Positions 1 to 6,375 of a DNA stretch of 6,420 bases are shown one piece after another. The notes below the pieces were generated by a model. It was not told the DNA's origin and ran no database searches. It saw only the letters and a list, made by a program, of their open reading frames with translations. Every line of letters begins with the position of its first letter. The stretch's first letter is position 1. Position numbers and translations under genes: made by a program. Source of the DNA: Clostridia bacterium (GTDB lineage Bacteria > Bacillota > Clostridia > Christensenellales > Aristaeellaceae); the NCBI GenBank assembly GCA_900754755.1, contig CAAEEC010000335.1, positions 1 to 6,420 of the forward strand. The letters run 5' to 3'.

Positions 1-933
1 AACCGCCTCCGTGGGAACCGGCGTTTCCGCCAGCACGTCTTCGATCAGCGTTTCCGCCGGCTTCGTCTGCCCATACAGGCCGCGCACGATCACGCGGTGC
101 GCCAGCACGGGCACGGCCAGCCGTTTCACATCGTCTGGCGTCGCGTAATCGCGGCCGCGAATCCAGGCCAGCGCCTGCACCGCGCGCAAAAGCGCGAGCA
201 ATCCGCGCGGACTCACGCCCAATTGCGCCTGCGGAAGCGTGCGGGTTTTTTCCACGATGGCGACCATGTATTCCTCTACAGGCCGGGAAACCTGCACCCC
301 GGACAGCATGTCCTGCGCTTTGACCAGTTCTTCCCGAGCCGCCACGGGCGCCAGTTCTGCCAGGGGATCGTTGCGGATAAAGCGCTCCAAAATCTGTACA
401 GACTCCTCACGGCTAGGATATCCCGGCCGGATGCGCATCAAAAAACGGTCGAGCTGCGCCTCGGGCAGCGGGAAAGTGCCTTGCGTTTCCACGGGATTTT
501 GCGTGGCAATGACCAAAAAGGGCCTTTCCAATGGCCGGGTAACGCCGTCGGAGGTGACTTGCCGCTCTTCCATGCACTCCAAAAGACTCGATTGTGTGCG
601 CGGTGTGGCGCGGTTGATCTCATCCGCGAGCAAAATGTTCGTGAACACCGGGCCAGGCTTAAATTCAAACGCGCCGGTTTTCGCGTTGTAAATGCTCATA
701 CCCGTCACATCCGAAGGAAGCAAGTCGGGGGTAAACTGAATCCGCGCAAACCCAGCGTCCAGCGAGCGGGCCAGCGATTTCGCCATCAACGTTTTCCCTG
801 TGCCCGGCACATCCTCCAGCAGCACATGCCCATTGGCCAAAATAGCCGTGAGCAGCAGTTCCACCACTTCATCCTTGCCGACAATGACCTTTGCGATATT
901 GGTTTTCAAATCCGCCGCCAGTTTTGCCTCCAT
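1..933 (-). CDS. MoxR-family AAA+ ATPase (3' end beyond window)
   Basis: This is the last visible gene of the minus-strand operon. It is read for 311 codons with no stop before the window edge, so the C-terminus is missing; as the family is usually a little over 300 residues, probably only a few are lost. It starts MEAKLAADLKTNIAKVIVGK. The AAA+ motifs are all present: Walker A EDVPGTGKT (40-48), Walker B LLADEINRA (101-109), sensor 1 TQNP (144-147), the LPEAQLDRF arginine-finger segment (156-164) and the sensor 2 motif GVSPRG (239-244), followed by the C-terminal lid helices. The ATG is set by GGGGAGG seven bases upstream. MoxR ATPases are cytoplasmic chaperone-like enzymes, commonly encoded beside DUF58 (VWA-like) and transglutaminase genes. 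Those partners would be expected past the left edge but cannot be seen. Lying 34 nt behind the PBP gene, it probably shares the operon transcript. The family call is firm; the substrate is unknown. Confidence 0.95.
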   Translation of the reverse strand, partial: MEAKLAADLKTNIAKVIVGKDEVVELLLTAILANGHVLLEDVPGTGKTLMAKSLARSLDAGFARIQFTPDLLPSDVTGMSIYNAKTGAFEFKPGPVFTNILLADEINRATPRTQSSLLECMEERQVTSDGVTRPLERPFLVIATQNPVETQGTFPLPEAQLDRFLMRIRPGYPSREESVQILERFIRNDPLAELAPVAAREELVKAQDMLSGVQVSRPVEEYMVAIVEKTRTLPQAQLGVSPRGLLALLRAVQALAWIRGRDYATPDDVKRLAVPVLAHRVIVRGLYGQTKPAETLIEDVLAETPVPTEAV

Positions 934-940
934 TGAATTG

Positions 941-947
941 CCTCCCC
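941..947 (-). promoter_or_regulatory. Ribosome binding site of the MoxR gene
   Basis: GGGGAGG on the minus strand, seven bases before the ATG at 933. It lies in the 34-nt gap after the PBP stop. No hairpin or T-run separates the two genes, which supports read-through from the PBP gene. Confidence 0.75.
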
Positions 948-967
948 ACATCCTATTTTAGCGGGCG

Positions 968-2380
968 TCATACGCCCAGTTCAATGGCCTTTTCCAAAAC
1001 CTTTTGCGCCAATTCTGCCGCCCGCCTGCTGCCCGAACCGCCTTCCTCCACCACGATCGCGATGGCGTATGGATGCGCGTCATCGTATACAAATCCGGCA
1101 AACCAGGCGTTGGTCTGCACGTCGCTATCATTGGAAATCTGCGCGGATCCCGTCTTCCCACAAACCCGGTAACCAGAGATTTGCGCCCGCGTGGCGGTTC
1201 CCTCCTCCACCGTGGTATACATATAGCGCGCAATGGTAGCGGCTGTGCTGGAATACATCACGCGCCCATATGGCGGATCCTGCGTGCGCAAAACCGTGGA
1301 ACCGGAAGGCGTGATGACTTCCGCGATCAGCTTGGGCGAAGGCATTACCCCATCGTTGGCTACACTGGCCGCGATCAGCGCCATATGGAGCGGCGTCACC
1401 AAAGTTTTGCCTTGCCCAACGCCAGTCCAGGCCAAATCGCCCACCGTGGGCATCTGCGTATCGATGCTGGAATCATACACGATCAAATCCTGGAATTGGA
1501 ATACATCGTTAAAGCCAAAGGCTTCCGCCGTGGAAAGCAAGCGCTGCGCGCCGAGTTCATAGGCCAGTTTGGCAAAAACGATGTTGCAGCTTTCCGCAAA
1601 GGCTTCCTCCAGCGTCATCGTGCCGTGTACCGCGCCGCCGGCGCAAGTCACGCTGCCGCCTTCATACGCCCACTCGCCGTTGCATTCGAAAGTGCGCTCC
1701 TCGACGCCCGGCAGATATTCCAGGGCGGAAGCGAGCGTAACAATTTTGAAAACCGAACCCGGCGTGTACTGCCCTTGGGTATTGCGGTTCAAATACCCCG
1801 AACCCGAAGCTTCCGCCGCTTGGGAGCGGTTTACCAGTTCTTCCGGATCGTAGTACGGCATGGACACCATGGCGAGGATTTCCCCAGTTTTGTAGTTGAT
1901 CAAACTCACCGCGCCATCGTACCCATCCGGGAACTGCTTATGAATGTAACGGGAAAGTTCTGCGTGGATGGTGAGGCGCAGGCTATTCCCCTGGTTGGAA
2001 GGATTGGCGTTAAAAAGCGTATCGAAAACCGATTCGCCCGACAGGCCGAGCAGTGTGGCGGCATGGAAGGATTCCACGCCCGTGCCGGACATGCTCAGCG
2101 TATCGCCCACCGTTTGCGAAACGGCGCGGCGCGTGCGCTTATCGTCGTTGTATATGCGGTTTCCCTCTTCATCCGTCGTGGCCAATATGACGCCCGTACG
2201 GTCGTAAATATCGCCCGCGCGCGCGGTCTCGCGCGCGGCTGTGAGACGGGTATTGTAAGACGTAGCGATCCAGCGGCTCGATTGATTTTGCACCGTCCAG
2301 GCAAACCAACAGGTGGTGAACGCGAATATGCACAGCATCAACACGCCAATGATGCGCATGCAGCGCTGCAAACGTTTCAT
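968..2380 (-). CDS. Class B penicillin-binding protein (peptidoglycan D,D-transpeptidase)
   Basis: The product is a 470-residue membrane-anchored transpeptidase that should crosslink stem peptides of peptidoglycan outside the membrane, paired with the SEDS polymerase encoded just upstream. It has a short cytoplasmic N-terminus, one membrane segment (about 8-29), a short linker region with the class B signature GDIYDRTGVILA (56-67), and a transpeptidase domain from about 155 on. All three penicillin-binding motifs are intact: S209-V-F-K212 with catalytic Ser209, S264-C-N266, and K409-T-G411. The preferred start is the ATG at 2380. It overlaps the preceding stop as ATGA and has GGAGG six bases upstream. 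An in-frame ATG seven codons earlier (2401) is less likely. At 470 residues it is short for FtsI/PBP2 types and closer to actinobacterial PbpA. Cys233 and Cys246 could form a disulfide in the domain. Whether it serves division, elongation or sporulation cannot be told from sequence. Confidence 0.95.
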   Translation of the reverse strand: MKRLQRCMRIIGVLMLCIFAFTTCWFAWTVQNQSSRWIATSYNTRLTAARETARAGDIYDRTGVILATTDEEGNRIYNDDKRTRRAVSQTVGDTLSMSGTGVESFHAATLLGLSGESVFDTLFNANPSNQGNSLRLTIHAELSRYIHKQFPDGYDGAVSLINYKTGEILAMVSMPYYDPEELVNRSQAAEASGSGYLNRNTQGQYTPGSVFKIVTLASALEYLPGVEERTFECNGEWAYEGGSVTCAGGAVHGTMTLEEAFAESCNIVFAKLAYELGAQRLLSTAEAFGFNDVFQFQDLIVYDSSIDTQMPTVGDLAWTGVGQGKTLVTPLHMALIAASVANDGVMPSPKLIAEVITPSGSTVLRTQDPPYGRVMYSSTAATIARYMYTTVEEGTATRAQISGYRVCGKTGSAQISNDSDVQTNAWFAGFVYDDAHPYAIAIVVEEGGSGSRRAAELAQKVLEKAIELGV

Positions 2381-3696
2381 AGGCCGCCTCCCTCCCGCCA
2401 TTCCATGCGGCGAAGGTCAACCGCTTCCGCCTCCGCGTTGAGCGAAGAGATGCCAATCAACAGCCCCAGGCTAGCCATCGTGCCCACGATGGAACTGCCG
2501 CCCGCGCTCACCAAGGGCAGCGTTACGCCCGTGAGCGGAATCAGGCGAATGTTGCCCCCCACGATAATCAGAGCTTGCAGCGCAAACATGAAGGCGATGC
2601 CAAACGCCACCAGCGAGTGAAAGCTCGTGCGCGCGTTCATGGCGATGGTCAGCGCGCGCATGAAAATGAGCGCGTATACAATCAACAGGCACACGGCAAA
2701 AATCAAGCCGAATTCCTCGCAAATGGCGGCAAAGATAAAGTCGGAATGGTACAGCGGAATGTTGCGCGGCATTCCCAAGCCAAGCCCCATGCCGAACAGA
2801 CCGCCCGAACCAATGGCAATGAGTGCCTGCACAATCTGGTATCCCGTTTCCATCGGATCGCTCCAGGGATCCAGAAAAGATTGCAAGCGGCGCTGCACAT
2901 AAGGCATGGTTTTATAGGCGATCACCGCGCAGGCGGCGCCCGCGCCCAGCCCCGCCAAAGAAAGTCCCAGGCGCGAAGTGGCCACATAGAACATGGCTAC
3001 CGTCGTCAAAAAATAAATCAGCAACGCGCCAAGGTCGCTCTGAATCAGCAGCACGCCGCACAGCCCCGCCGCAAACGCCAGCGCCAAAATCGCGCGCTTG
3101 ATGCCGGGATGGTTGCCGAGCATCGCTGCGAGGCAGATGACCAGCATGGGTTTCACAAACTCGCTGGGCTGCGCCGTAACGGAAAACCCGCCCAGGCTGA
3201 CTTGAATCCAGTTGAGCGCGCCATATTGCCGGTTGCCCAGCCCGGGCACAAACGGGCTCAAAATCACCGGCACCGCCAGGCACATCAGGGCAACGCACCC
3301 TTTCCGCCAATCGATATTCAGCCGCGCTACGGCTATACCAAAGCCCATCACCACAAAGCCCAGCAGCATAAACACCCCCTGTTCCCCCGGAGTAACCGGA
3401 GAACGGGCGATGTCCTTGAGCGTGACCAAACTCACGGAACAAAGAAACAAAATGAGCACCATCAGCGTGCGGTCGACCGGCCAGAGCCGCACAAAAATCC
3501 GCAGCACCAATTGGGATACCAGCGGCATCGCAACGGCAAAGGCAATCGCCTGCCAATCCACCGTATCCGTCTTAAAGGCAAGGAGCAGCATCGCCGTCAC
3601 CTGAAATACCATCAAAGCGGCGACGAGAAAATGGGGATTTGCGCGCGTTAAGGCGTGTTTCAGCGCTTTCGCGTTCGGTTTGCGTCGTTTCGCCAT
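2377..3696 (-). CDS. SEDS peptidoglycan glycosyltransferase, FtsW/RodA/SpoVE family
   Basis: The product is a 439-residue polytopic membrane protein that should polymerise lipid II into glycan strands. After a basic N-terminus (MAKRRK) there are about ten hydrophobic segments between residues 22 and 418. Family signatures include ALNWIQVSLGG (160-170) with QPSEFVK (176-182), QSDLG (219-223) holding the conserved Asp221, the large loop RLQSFLDPWSDP (270-281) leading to GYQIVQALIAIGSGGLFGMG (285-304), IPLYHSDFIFA (313-323), EEFG (327-330) and the C-terminal TGVTLPLVSAGGSS (389-402). The ATG is preceded by GGAGAG at a rather short three-base spacing. The gene overlaps the FHA gene by 37 nt and the PBP gene by 4 nt, the usual SEDS plus class B PBP pairing. 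A long N-terminal half with extra hydrophobic stretches (23-95) resembles the actinobacterial/clostridial FtsW-RodA type. The sequence does not separate FtsW from RodA or SpoVE, so no symbol is given. Confidence 0.95.
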   Translation of the reverse strand: MAKRRKPNAKALKHALTRANPHFLVAALMVFQVTAMLLLAFKTDTVDWQAIAFAVAMPLVSQLVLRIFVRLWPVDRTLMVLILFLCSVSLVTLKDIARSPVTPGEQGVFMLLGFVVMGFGIAVARLNIDWRKGCVALMCLAVPVILSPFVPGLGNRQYGALNWIQVSLGGFSVTAQPSEFVKPMLVICLAAMLGNHPGIKRAILALAFAAGLCGVLLIQSDLGALLIYFLTTVAMFYVATSRLGLSLAGLGAGAACAVIAYKTMPYVQRRLQSFLDPWSDPMETGYQIVQALIAIGSGGLFGMGLGLGMPRNIPLYHSDFIFAAICEEFGLIFAVCLLIVYALIFMRALTIAMNARTSFHSLVAFGIAFMFALQALIIVGGNIRLIPLTGVTLPLVSAGGSSIVGTMASLGLLIGISSLNAEAEAVDLRRMEWREGGGL

Positions 3697-4397
3697 AGTC
3701 TCTCCGTATCTTGCGCTTCTTCGGAGAAAGAAGCGTCAAAATCGTCGTCAAAATCATCGTCGAAGCTCTCATCGTCAATGGCTGCATCACCAAAAGGATC
3801 GCCGCCGCGTTCCTCGTCATAAAAAGGATCGCCTTCAAACGGTTCCGCCTCTGCCCGCGTTGCGTGGCGGCCACGGGTTCTGCCGGAAATTGGCGGGGGA
3901 GTTGGAACCGGATGCCGGGGCGCATGGGCGTCGAACAATGTGAGCATCATCCGTAGCCCGCCAATGACCAGCACATCGCCATCGGCCATATCCACATATC
4001 CATCCGCCGGATGGTAGGTTCCGCCCACCTGGGATTCCACATAGACAGGCGCTTCCCCCACAGGGCGAATGCGCAACCCGTTTTCTGTCGCCACAAAATA
4101 CGCATGCTCGCGCAACACATCGGGGTGGTATAACCGCACGTCGCTGCGGCGACCGGAACCAATCATTCCTTCATTTAAAATGGGATACCGCACGCCCTTG
4201 CGCGCTTGTTCGCCCGCCGCGTCCAGCACCAGCCATTCCCCAATGGTGCCCGTTTCTGGCAGCCATGCGCGCACCGCCCGCGCGCGGCGATTGTCGCGCA
4301 CGGTAATCACCCACGCGCGTACCACAAATGCCAACGCGAGCAATACAAAAAAATATCGCATCCAAAGCGCCAATCGCTCGTACACAGCAGCCTCCAT
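3660..4397 (-). CDS. Membrane-anchored FHA-domain protein with acidic C-terminal tail
   Basis: This is the first gene of the operon, 245 residues from the ATG. One membrane helix (about 13-31) is followed by basic residues (RDNRRARAVR), which predicts a cytoplasmic C-terminus. Residues 70-155 fit an FHA beta-sandwich: IGSGRRSDVRL (79-89), VLREHAYF (94-101), GYVDMADGDVLVIGG (133-147). A proline-rich linker (160-170) leads to an acidic, aromatic tail (183-230) with two GDPF motifs and DDDF repeats, then a basic end (RTRKR). FHA domains bind phosphothreonine, but the usual Arg, Ser and Asn contact residues appear to be Ser81, Leu95 and the APV at 116-118, so canonical binding is doubtful. The ATG at 4397 has no Shine-Dalgarno. 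A GTG at 4385 (codon 5) has GGAGG five bases upstream and may be the true start, giving 241 residues. A regulatory or scaffold role for the neighbouring SEDS-PBP pair is inferred from context. Confidence 0.85.
   Translation of the reverse strand: MEAAVYERLALWMRYFFVLLALAFVVRAWVITVRDNRRARAVRAWLPETGTIGEWLVLDAAGEQARKGVRYPILNEGMIGSGRRSDVRLYHPDVLREHAYFVATENGLRIRPVGEAPVYVESQVGGTYHPADGYVDMADGDVLVIGGLRMMLTLFDAHAPRHPVPTPPPISGRTRGRHATRAEAEPFEGDPFYDEERGGDPFGDAAIDDESFDDDFDDDFDASFSEEAQDTERLWRNDANRTRKR
4389..4393 (-). promoter_or_regulatory. Candidate ribosome binding site inside the FHA reading frame
   Basis: The minus strand reads ATGGAGGCTGCTGTG here. The GGAGG lies directly within the codons after the ATG at 4397 and five bases before an in-frame GTG (4385-4383). 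No Shine-Dalgarno lies upstream of the ATG, whereas every other gene in the window has one. This favours the GTG as the real start. Confidence 0.5.
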
Positions 4398-4446
4398 CGG
4401 TATTGATGGAATTTAGCATACCATATCAAAGTAAATTCACGGTTAA

Positions 4447-4475
4447 ATTCTCGGCAGAAAACCCCTCTTTGTCAA
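4447..4475 (-). promoter_or_regulatory. Sigma-A-like promoter of the FHA-SEDS-PBP-MoxR operon
   Basis: On the minus strand there is a perfect -35 TTGACA (4475-4470), exactly 17 bases, then GAGAAT (4452-4447, four of six matches to TATAAT). The start of transcription would fall near 4440, leaving a leader of about 40-55 nt. An alternative, nearer the gene, is the extended -10 TGGTATGCT on the minus strand around 4414-4422, which lacks a good -35. Confidence 0.5.
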
Positions 4476-4501
4476 AATTTCGGAAACTCTGAAGGAAATT
4501 T
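4475..4501. repeat. Inverted repeat between the divergent promoters
   Basis: AAATTTC (4475-4481) and GAAATTT (4495-4501) are perfect seven-base inverted arms separated by 13 bases, so their centres are about two helical turns apart. The left arm touches the operon -35 box and the right arm touches the candidate -35 of the mutase gene. That placement would suit an operator, but the arms are AT-rich and short, and chance is a fair alternative. Confidence 0.3.
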
Positions 4502-4528
4502 GCTCCGTATTCACGAATATTGTATCAG
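4500..4528 (+). promoter_or_regulatory. Weak candidate promoter of the phosphoglucomutase gene
   Basis: TTGCTC (4500-4505), a 17-base spacer and TATCAG (4523-4528) give a partial sigma-A-like match: three of six at -35 and four of six at -10. It is the best-placed plus-strand candidate I found in the divergent region, leaving a leader of about 20 nt. The match is weak. Confidence 0.25.
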
Positions 4529-4540
4529 CATTAAGGAACT

Positions 4541-4545
4541 GGAGG
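4541..4545 (+). promoter_or_regulatory. Ribosome binding site deciding the mutase start
   Basis: GGAGG lies nine bases before the ATG at 4555 but only three before the upstream in-frame ATG at 4549. The spacing favours 4555 as the start. Confidence 0.6.
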
Positions 4546-4554
4546 CAGATGCAC

Positions 4555-6201
4555 ATGAATGCACGCGCAGAGTATGAACGTTGGCTTCAGAATGTAGATG
4601 ACGATGCGCTCTTAAAAGAAATGCAGAACCTGGCGGATGCAGAAATCGAAGAACGGTTTGGCGCATACCTTGCTTTTGGCACAGGCGGCTTGCGCGGTGT
4701 GCTTGGCGCGGGAACCAACCGCATGAACAAATATGTGGTGCGCCGCGCTTCGCTGGGCATCGCGCACACGATTGAGGATAAGCAAGCCGGCGTGGTAATT
4801 GGCCACGATTCCCGCATTTGTTCCCGCGAATTCGCCGTGGAAGCCGCGCTGGTATACGCGGCCGCGGGCGTGAAGGTTTACCTGTTCGACGCCTTGCGCC
4901 CCACGCCAATGGTGAGCTTTGCCATCCGCTATCTACATGCGGCGGCCGGCGTCGTGGTCACTGCCAGCCACAACCCGAAGGAATACAATGGATACAAAGC
5001 CTATGGCGCCGACGGCGGCCAGCTTCCCCCAGAAGCGGCGGACCGCGCGCTGGCAGCCATGGAAAATATCGATCCCTTCACTGTGGAAACCCTCAGCGAA
5101 GCACAGGCCAGGGAAAAGGGCTTGCTTGTCACCCTCGGCGAGGATATTGATAAGCCTTATATCGAGCACGTCCTTTCCTTGCGCCCCTCGAAAAAGGGAC
5201 TATGCCGCGATTTGCGCATTGTATACACGCCCCTGCATGGCTCGGGCAACAAACCCGTGCGCCGCGCGTTGAAAGAAGCGGGCTTTACCAACGTATTTGT
5301 GGTAAAAGAGCAAGAATTGCCCGATGGGAATTTCCCCACCGTGCGCACGCCCAATCCCGAAGATCCCAACGCCTTCCAGTGCGCAATCCAGCTGGGCGAT
5401 GCTGTGGACGCCGACCTTCTCGTCGCCACCGACCCGGATTGCGACCGCGTGGGCGTGATGGCGCGCCGGGCAGGCAAGTGGCAGGCGCTCACCGGCAATC
5501 AGGTTGGCTGCCTGCTGCTAGAATATTTGCTGAACGCGCAGCCGCCCAAAAAAGGCGCATATGCGGTAAAGACCATCGTGACCACCCGCATGGCGGACGC
5601 CATCGGCAAGGCGCACGGCATTGATGTATATAACGTGCTCACTGGCTTTAAGTTCATCGGCGAAACCATCCAGAAAAAGCTGGATGAAGGCAACAACGGC
5701 TTTGCGCTGGGATTTGAAGAGAGCTATGGCTACCTCACCGGCGGCTATGTGCGCGATAAGGACGCGGTGATCGCCTCCACGCTGATCTGTGAAATGGCCG
5801 CGCAATACAAATCTGAGGGCAAAACGTTGGCCGACGCGCTGGAAGCCCTGTTCCAGAAATACGGCTATTACAAAGAAGGCACCATCAATGTGACGATGAA
5901 GGGCATGGATGGCTTGCGCCTGCGCAACGAAAAGATGAACGCGTTGCGCGCCAACGCGCCCGCTACCATCGGTGGTCTGCGCGTGGAAAACGTGGTGGAT
6001 TACAAAAATGGCGCGCGCGGCCTGCCGCCGTCGAACGTGCTCTTATATGAGCTGGTGGATGGGGCCTGGTTGTGCGTTCGTCCCTCCGGCACCGAGCCCA
6101 AGCTTAAGCTGTACTTCGGCGTGCGAGGCAACACGGCGCAAGAAGCCGAAACCCTGGCCAGCGCAATGATGGCGGACGCACAAAAAATGATGGGCGAATA
6201 A
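4555..6201 (+). CDS. pgcA: Alpha-phosphoglucomutase, PgcA-like (alpha-D-phosphohexomutase superfamily)
   Basis: The product, 548 residues and cytoplasmic, should interconvert glucose 6-phosphate and glucose 1-phosphate through a phosphoserine enzyme and a bisphosphate intermediate. It feeds UDP-glucose for envelope glycans, glycolipid or glycogen. All four signature loops are visible: TASHNPKEYNGYK (136-148) with catalytic Ser138, the metal loop DPDCDR with Asp293, Asp295 and Asp297, the sugar-specificity loop GFEESYGY (386-393), and the phosphate-binding loop RPSGTEPK (509-516). The N-terminal FGTGGLRGVLGAGTNRMNKY segment (41-60) is typical of the PgcA/PGM2 group, and the length is close to B. 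subtilis PgcA (about 580). The start at 4555 is chosen from GGAGG spacing; starting at 4549 would add two residues. PGM2 relatives can also act on phosphopentoses, and related mutases on mannose phosphates, so the exact substrate is inferred. The symbol is by analogy with Bacillus. It is transcribed away from the wall operon. Confidence 0.95.
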   Translation: MNARAEYERWLQNVDDDALLKEMQNLADAEIEERFGAYLAFGTGGLRGVLGAGTNRMNKYVVRRASLGIAHTIEDKQAGVVIGHDSRICSREFAVEAALVYAAAGVKVYLFDALRPTPMVSFAIRYLHAAAGVVVTASHNPKEYNGYKAYGADGGQLPPEAADRALAAMENIDPFTVETLSEAQAREKGLLVTLGEDIDKPYIEHVLSLRPSKKGLCRDLRIVYTPLHGSGNKPVRRALKEAGFTNVFVVKEQELPDGNFPTVRTPNPEDPNAFQCAIQLGDAVDADLLVATDPDCDRVGVMARRAGKWQALTGNQVGCLLLEYLLNAQPPKKGAYAVKTIVTTRMADAIGKAHGIDVYNVLTGFKFIGETIQKKLDEGNNGFALGFEESYGYLTGGYVRDKDAVIASTLICEMAAQYKSEGKTLADALEALFQKYGYYKEGTINVTMKGMDGLRLRNEKMNALRANAPATIGGLRVENVVDYKNGARGLPPSNVLLYELVDGAWLCVRPSGTEPKLKLYFGVRGNTAQEAETLASAMMADAQKMMGE

Positions 6202-6218
6202 GCAAAACTATCATGATT

Positions 6219-6242
6219 CTCCCCGGCAAAAATGCCGGGGAG
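6219..6242 (+). terminator. GC-rich hairpin after the mutase gene, possible terminator without U-tract
   Basis: CTCCCCGGCA (6219-6228) pairs perfectly with TGCCGGGGAG (6233-6242) around an AAAA loop, giving a ten-base stem that begins 17 nt after the stop codon. The position and strength suit transcription termination. The sequence that follows (GCTGATCG) has no T-run, so it is not a canonical intrinsic terminator and may instead protect the 3' end or belong to the hairpin array. Confidence 0.45.
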
Positions 6243-6247
6243 GCTGA

Positions 6248-6276
6248 TCGTTGACAAACCTTTGGTTTGTCAACGA
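6248..6276. repeat. Perfect hairpin 2 of the downstream array
   Basis: The arms 6248-6260 and 6264-6276 are perfectly complementary over 13 bases around a TTT loop. The tip reads CAAACC-TTT-GGTTTG. No T-run follows on the plus strand. It shares its CAAA/TTTG core with the next two hairpins. Confidence 0.8.
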
Positions 6277-6282
6277 GGATTA

Positions 6283-6324
6283 CCCGGCCGCTTGCAAATC
6301 AAAGATTTGCGGCCAGTGGCCGGG
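6283..6324. repeat. Nested hairpin 3 of the downstream array
   Basis: The outer stem CCCGGCC (6283-6289) pairs with GGCCGGG (6318-6324). The inner stem GCAAATC (6294-6300) pairs with GATTTGC (6304-6310) around an AAA loop, with an asymmetric internal loop between the two. An alternative pairing uses the second GGCC at 6311-6314. No T-run follows within ten bases. Confidence 0.75.
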
Positions 6325-6332
6325 ACGGGAAT

Positions 6333-6375
6333 GCGTTTTTACCGCAAATGCAAGCATTTGCTCTGCAAAAAATGC
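6333..6375. repeat. Nested hairpin 4 of the downstream array
   Basis: The outer stem GCGTTTTT (6333-6340) pairs with AAAAATGC (6368-6375) with one G-T wobble. Inside it, GCAAATGC (6344-6351) pairs with GCATTTGC (6354-6361) around AA, or with a four-base CAAG loop if the last pair is open. The tip again has the CAAA/TTTG core. Confidence 0.7.

Noticed and set aside
97..936. 279-codon plus-strand open frame opposite the MoxR gene
   Set aside because: The minus strand encodes all AAA+ motifs in one uninterrupted frame with a good ribosome binding site, so this is a shadow.
2381..2401. Upstream ATG at 2401 as the PBP start
   Set aside because: It would add MAGGRRP and a larger overlap. The ATG at 2380 has an optimal GGAGG and an ATGA junction.
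1004..2620. Long 538-codon plus-strand open frame opposite the PBP and the end of the SEDS gene
   Set aside because: It lies antisense to genes with intact catalytic motifs, its translation is rich in Arg, His and Gln with no recognisable domain, and such open frames are common opposite GC-rich genes.
2575..3651. 358-codon plus-strand open frame opposite the SEDS gene
   Set aside because: Its hydrophilic His/Gln/Arg-rich translation is the mirror of a membrane protein's hydrophobic codons. It has no ribosome binding site or domain evidence.
4469..4474. Plus-strand TTGTCA as a -35 box for the mutase
   Set aside because: It matches five of six positions, but no acceptable -10 lies 16-18 bases downstream.
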